Assembly: GCA_019637915.1 (NCBI GenBank)
Contig: JAHBUV010000001.1
Span: forward strand, 3,193,934-3,257,933
Source of the DNA: Pseudobdellovibrionaceae bacterium
Lineage (GTDB): Bacteria; Bdellovibrionota; Bdellovibrionia; Bdellovibrionales; Bdellovibrionaceae
DNA: 64,000 nucleotides
Direction: 5' to 3'
The notes under the pieces are model-generated. The model saw nothing but the letters and a program-made list of their open reading frames with translations, was not told the origin of the DNA and made no database searches. Position numbers and translations under genes: made by a program. How positions within the stretch are numbered: position 1 is the first letter of the stretch; every line of letters begins with the position of its first letter. Below, piece after piece: positions 60,779 to 64,000 of this stretch.

Positions 60779-61717
60779 ATGGAAATCCTCAATGAGCAGC
60801 AATGGCTGGAACGTTTGAAGTCCCAACAACACACACCGCGATCCTCTTACCGGGCGATGTATTCGACCTGGTGGCAGGGGGTGGTGACGGATCCGCGCCT
60901 GATGCTCGTGCCGGTGGACGACCACCAGGTGCATCGCGGGGACGCGGTCTTTGAGGCGATGAAAGCCCGCAACGGGCGCATTTATCTCGAAGCCGAGCAT
61001 TTGGACCGTTTGGATCGCTCGGCGGCGGCGATCGCTTTGGCCTGCCCTTTTGATCGCGCGCGGCTGAAGGGCATCCTGCAGGACACGCTGCAGGCCTCGG
61101 GCCTGAAGGACGCCCTGCTGCGCCTTTTCCTCAGTCGCGGGCCGGGATCCTTCTCAACAAATCCCTATGAGTCGGTGGGCGCGCAGGTCACGCTGATCGT
61201 GACCGAGCTGAAGGGCCTGCCGGAAGCGACGGTGCGAAACGGCGTGAGCCTGGCCCTGTCGAAAATCCCGCCGAAAGAGGGTTGGCAGGCGCGGGTGAAG
61301 AGCTGCAACTACCTGCCCAACGTGCTGATGAAAAAAGAGGCCGTCGATCTGGGGGTGGACTTCACGGTCGCGCTCACGGAAAAAGGCGAGCTCACCGAGG
61401 GCAGCACCGAGAACATGGTGGTCGTCACCCGCGATGGCTGGCTGGCGCGGCCGCGGCCGGAGCGCATCCTCGCGGGGACGACGATGATGAGGGCTTTTTC
61501 CCTGGCGCGGCAGCTCGTCGCGGAAGGGCTTTTGACGGGCGTCGGCGAGCGCGACCTGAGCGTCGCCGATCTGCGCGAAGCCCGCGAGATCCTGATGATC
61601 GGCACGACTTTGGACGTGGTGGCCGCCACCCGTTTCGAGGGGGTCGCGGTCGGCGCCGGCGGGCCGGGTCCCGTCTCTTCGCGGCTCCGTGAAATGATCC
61701 TGAGCGATCAATCCTGA
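60779..61717 (+). CDS. Class IV aminotransferase (BCAT/DAAT/ADCL family)
   Basis: 312-residue PLP enzyme of fold type IV. Lysine K174 in RVKSCNYLPN is the cofactor Lys; HRGDAVFEAMKARNGRIY (52-69), ELTEGSTENMVVV and the phosphate-site ILAGTTMMRAF are in family order. The start ATG 60779 has GGCGAGG 8 bp upstream; the frame is open much further but only as antisense to the lipoprotein gene. Family members act on branched-chain amino acids, D-amino acids or aminodeoxychorismate, which cannot be separated here. Standalone gene. Confidence 0.9.
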   Translation: MEILNEQQWLERLKSQQHTPRSSYRAMYSTWWQGVVTDPRLMLVPVDDHQVHRGDAVFEAMKARNGRIYLEAEHLDRLDRSAAAIALACPFDRARLKGILQDTLQASGLKDALLRLFLSRGPGSFSTNPYESVGAQVTLIVTELKGLPEATVRNGVSLALSKIPPKEGWQARVKSCNYLPNVLMKKEAVDLGVDFTVALTEKGELTEGSTENMVVVTRDGWLARPRPERILAGTTMMRAFSLARQLVAEGLLTGVGERDLSVADLREAREILMIGTTLDVVAATRFEGVAVGAGGPGPVSSRLREMILSDQS

Positions 61718-61803
61718 TCTCTGAAGTTGAGACGTTTCATGATTCAAAATGATCATTATTGATGTTTGTGGTTTTATCCCGATTCATTGTAAAATGAAAG
61801 ACG

Positions 61804-62658
61804 ATGAAAGCACGTCGCCACTTCCTGCGGAATCTCTTGGGCTTGTCCGTTCTTTCCTGGGCCGATTCCGTGCGCGCCCAGATGATGCCGTTCAGTTTCT
61901 GGAAAAAGCCGAACGCCCCCATCATTCCTGTGTATTGCCTGATATCGGGTTCGACCACGGCGCTGACTTCCCCCGACGGCACCACCTGGACGCAGCGGAC
62001 GCTTCCGAGCGGCTCGGTCTGGATCTCCATCGCGCGCAGCCCGACGACTTTCTGCATGGTCGCGCAAGGCTCGACCGCCGCCGCCACGTCGCCGGACGGG
62101 ATCAATTGGACCGCCGGGTCGCCCCCGAACAAAGCCTGGGGAAACCTGTCCTGGAACGGCACGCGGTTTTTGGCCAGCACCGGCTGGGCCGGTGGAGTGA
62201 CTTCCAGCAATTTCATCACCTCCACGAACGGCACCACCTGGTCGAACGTGGCCATCTTCCTGGATGTGGGCTGGGCCACGGCCGCGTCGGGCACGGGATT
62301 TTGCGCCGTGACGGAATCGGGGGAATGCATAAATTCCACCAACGGGACCAGCTGGTCGGAGCAGGACGGTCACCCGGAAGGGGCCACGCATCTTTATTCC
62401 GGCGGCGGAAACGTTGTTTCCATCTACGCCAACGGTGCCAGCTCGAACGTTTTTTTCTCCACCAACAACGGGGTTTCCTGGACGAGCAAAAACATGCCTT
62501 CCTCCGCGGTATGGTCAGTGGGAACCTACGGGAACTCGACTTTCTGCCTCGCTTCCCCGAGCACCACGAAAGCGGCCATTTCCACGAACGGCGGCAGCAC
62601 CTGGACGGCGAAGACTTTGCCTGTCTCGGCGGCTTGGACGGACATCGCTTACGGTTAG
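61804..62658 (+). CDS. Tat-exported Asp-box propeller-like protein A
   Basis: 284-residue protein. The signal peptide has a twin-arginine motif (ARRHFLRNLLGLSVL), ending near VRA|QM. The mature part is built of six repeats of about 40-45 residues, each with an S-x-(D/N)-G-x-(T/S)-W Asp-box core (for example TSPDGTTWTQRTLP, STNGTTWSNV, STNNGVSWTSKNMP, STNGGSTWTAKTLP), and interleaved FC-A/V strands. This pattern predicts a beta-propeller of the sialidase/BNR type, but no catalytic Arg triad or Tyr nucleophile is evident. It is 21 bp upstream of a paralogue. The substrate or partner is unknown. Confidence 0.85.
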   Translation: MKARRHFLRNLLGLSVLSWADSVRAQMMPFSFWKKPNAPIIPVYCLISGSTTALTSPDGTTWTQRTLPSGSVWISIARSPTTFCMVAQGSTAAATSPDGINWTAGSPPNKAWGNLSWNGTRFLASTGWAGGVTSSNFITSTNGTTWSNVAIFLDVGWATAASGTGFCAVTESGECINSTNGTSWSEQDGHPEGATHLYSGGGNVVSIYANGASSNVFFSTNNGVSWTSKNMPSSAVWSVGTYGNSTFCLASPSTTKAAISTNGGSTWTAKTLPVSAAWTDIAYG

Positions 62659-62679
62659 AAGGGACAAGAGAGAGGGATT

Positions 62680-63663
62680 ATGAAAGCACGTCGTCACTTT
62701 CTGAAGAGCATTTTGGGATTGTCCGCCCTGTCTTTGACTGAGCGCGCCCGCGCTCAGATGATGCCCTTCGGTTTTTGGAAGAAACCCGGCGGTTCGGGGA
62801 AATTATATTGTCTGATCGCTGACTCCAGTTGTCGCACGTCCCCCAGTGGGGACACTGGCAGTTGGACGTTGCGGACGATTTCCGTTTCCTTGGGCGGCGG
62901 TTGGCTGGTCGATATCATCTGGAATGGAAGCGCCTTTTACGCCATTGCGAGCGGATCCGACAAGATCGTGAAATCGGCGGACGCGATCAATTGGACGGGT
63001 GCGACCCTGCCTTACAACACGGATTGGGCATCCGTTGCTTGGAGCGGCAGCCGGTTCTGCGCGGTCGCCGGCAACGGGGAAAGCGCCACTTCCACCGATG
63101 GTTCAACCTGGTCGGCGGGCGGGGCGCTCAGCAGTTCGAACTGGGGATCAGTGGCCTCGAATGGAACCAATTTTTGCGCGGTGGGCATGTCCTCGAAGAT
63201 CGCGACCTCTCCCACCGGGGCCACTTGGACGAACCAGACGGCGCCGGGGGCAAACTACCGCCAAGTGATTTGGAATGGATCCGTTTATTGCGCGGTCGGC
63301 AGCAACTCAAACGTCCTGGCCACCTCCGCGACGGGCACTTCCTGGACCTCCTTGACGATGCCAGCGAGTGGAACATGGTCGCTGGCCGCGAAAGGATCTC
63401 TTTTGTGCGCTGTTGACGCCGGGGCGGGCATGGCGGGAAGTAAAAATGCCGCGATCTCAACGAACAACGGCGCTTCGTGGAGCATGAACACAAACCTTCC
63501 CAGCACGGCCGCCTGGAGTTCCATTTGCACCGACGGGACGAATTTTTACGCCGTCGCCAATGGCACGGACAAAGCGGCCATTTCAGCCGATGGTGTCACC
63601 TGGACCGCCAAGACTCTGCCTTCGTCGGGCAATTGGAATGGGATCCGCTCCAACAGCCTTTAA
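62680..63663 (+). CDS. Tat-exported Asp-box propeller-like protein B
   Basis: 327-residue paralogue of the preceding gene. The signal peptide is nearly identical (MKARRHFLKSILGLSALSL, perfect RRxFLK Tat consensus), and the shared motif AQMMPFGFWKKP follows the cleavage region. The repeats (about seven) have the same S-x-x-G-x-x-W core (STDGSTWSAG, SPTGATWTNQ, SATGTSWTSL, STNNGASWSM, SADGVTWTAKTLP), one more blade than copy A. An AGAGAGGG site precedes the ATG, so the two form one operon. The last repeat is closest to the end of copy A, consistent with tandem duplication and blade amplification. Confidence 0.85.
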   Translation: MKARRHFLKSILGLSALSLTERARAQMMPFGFWKKPGGSGKLYCLIADSSCRTSPSGDTGSWTLRTISVSLGGGWLVDIIWNGSAFYAIASGSDKIVKSADAINWTGATLPYNTDWASVAWSGSRFCAVAGNGESATSTDGSTWSAGGALSSSNWGSVASNGTNFCAVGMSSKIATSPTGATWTNQTAPGANYRQVIWNGSVYCAVGSNSNVLATSATGTSWTSLTMPASGTWSLAAKGSLLCAVDAGAGMAGSKNAAISTNNGASWSMNTNLPSTAAWSSICTDGTNFYAVANGTDKAAISADGVTWTAKTLPSSGNWNGIRSNSL

Positions 63664-63886
63664 GAGGTCCAGATCAGACCTTGAGAATCCCCTCATTTTC
63701 GAGACCATCCCTTTCCGGGACAAGGACATCGGTCCTTTCGCAATAGATCTTGTTTCGCCCTTTCTCAATTTGGGAAAGCGTCAGGTCCCGCATTGAGACC
63801 CCTCAGAAACGCGAACTTCATCAACTTCATGGATCTCATATCGGGAAACCCTCAGATTCCTTCACAATCCTGCCGATATTCTAAGT

Positions 63887-64000
63887 ATGCGAACATCAAA
63901 TTGGATTTCCATTTGTACGTTTTTTGTGTTGGCTGCGACGACGTGTTTGGTGATTCCGAACACCGCTCAGGCTCAGAGCTCGCAGGGGATCACCTTCCAA
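63887..64000 (+). CDS. Exported protein, N-terminal fragment at the window edge
   Basis: Only 38 codons are visible. The first 28 or so make a signal peptide (basic start MRTSNW, hydrophobic core, cleavage near TAQAQ), followed by SSQGITFQ. No ribosome site is clear. Exported fibre-like proteins in some predatory bacteria begin similarly after the signal peptide (for example -GITFQGR-), but too little is visible for a call. Confidence 0.6.
   Translation, partial: MRTSNWISICTFFVLAATTCLVIPNTAQAQSSQGITFQ

Noticed and set aside
1..64000. CRISPR arrays, rRNA, tRNA, prophage or insertion sequences
   Set aside because: No regularly spaced repeats, no tRNA-like cloverleaf or rRNA sequence noticed, and no transposase, integrase or phage structural operon; the single collar-domain protein has a signal peptide and stands alone.

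Overview
The window comes from a Gram-negative bacterium. It carries LPS/O-antigen machinery, Sec- and Tat-exported proteins and lipoproteins, and its housekeeping genes are GC-rich. The mix (K+-dependent membrane pyrophosphatase, exported phage-collar protein, many 1-4 bp gene overlaps, Tat-exported propeller proteins) would fit a Bdellovibrionota-type genome. That placement is an inference from gene content, not from a marker phylogeny. No rRNA, tRNA, transposase, integrase or CRISPR array was seen.  Layout. 0-7.5 kb: an exported protein of unknown function, a pstSCAB phosphate-transport operon with a Pho-box-like site, a YcaC-like hydrolase gene enclosed by a 34-bp inverted repeat and a 61-bp near-perfect palindrome, then an AidB-type acyl-CoA dehydrogenase overlapping a group III truncated haemoglobin.  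7.5-17.7 kb: a minus-strand sugar operon (wlbA-wlbB-wlbC-ugd-ligase/polymerase), an exported tail-collar protein, an OafA-type acyltransferase, and a first Wzm/Wzt exporter.  17.7-37.4 kb: an O-antigen locus that becomes clearly AT-richer from about 20 kb. It holds glycosyltransferases, a WbpG-type amidotransferase, rmlC, a second Wzm/Wzt pair, a methyltransferase / ATP-grasp-HAD / aminotransferase operon, a decayed 750-bp gap, an aminotransferase plus acetyltransferase, and rmlB-rmlA-rmlD.  37.6-48.5 kb: a GC-rich glycan region with an LtaS-like phosphotransferase, hisH2-hisF2, a GT4 transferase, an AbiE-type (type IV) toxin-antitoxin cassette, the initiating sugar-phosphate transferase, galE, a membrane glycosyltransferase and a GtrB-like transferase.  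48.5-61.7 kb: core or cellular genes (a pseudo-receiver protein, an EEP phosphatase, hppA, exoD, a Cys-rich repeat protein, an MFS carrier, trmO, a SpoU methylase, metG, a carbonic-anhydrase-like lipoprotein without its zinc cysteines, a class IV aminotransferase).  61.7-64 kb: two tandem Tat-exported propeller-like paralogues and the start of another exported protein.  How the genes work together. WlbA/B/C-type enzymes make UDP-2,3-diacetamido-uronic acids. WbpG with HisH2/HisF2 would convert one acetamido group to an acetamidino group. RmlABCD supplies dTDP-L-rhamnose. The WcaJ-like transferase starts chains on undecaprenyl phosphate, the GT2/GT4 enzymes extend them, and ABC exporters plus the ligase-like protein handle export and attachment.  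Most striking observations: the AbiE-like cassette sits between two exact 30-bp copies of an ancestral gene-gene overlap, so both flanking genes stay intact; the hydrolase cassette framed by inverted repeats; the zinc-ligand-less carbonic anhydrase lipoprotein; the aminotransferase / ATP-grasp-HAD / methyltransferase operon; and the Tat-exported propeller pair.
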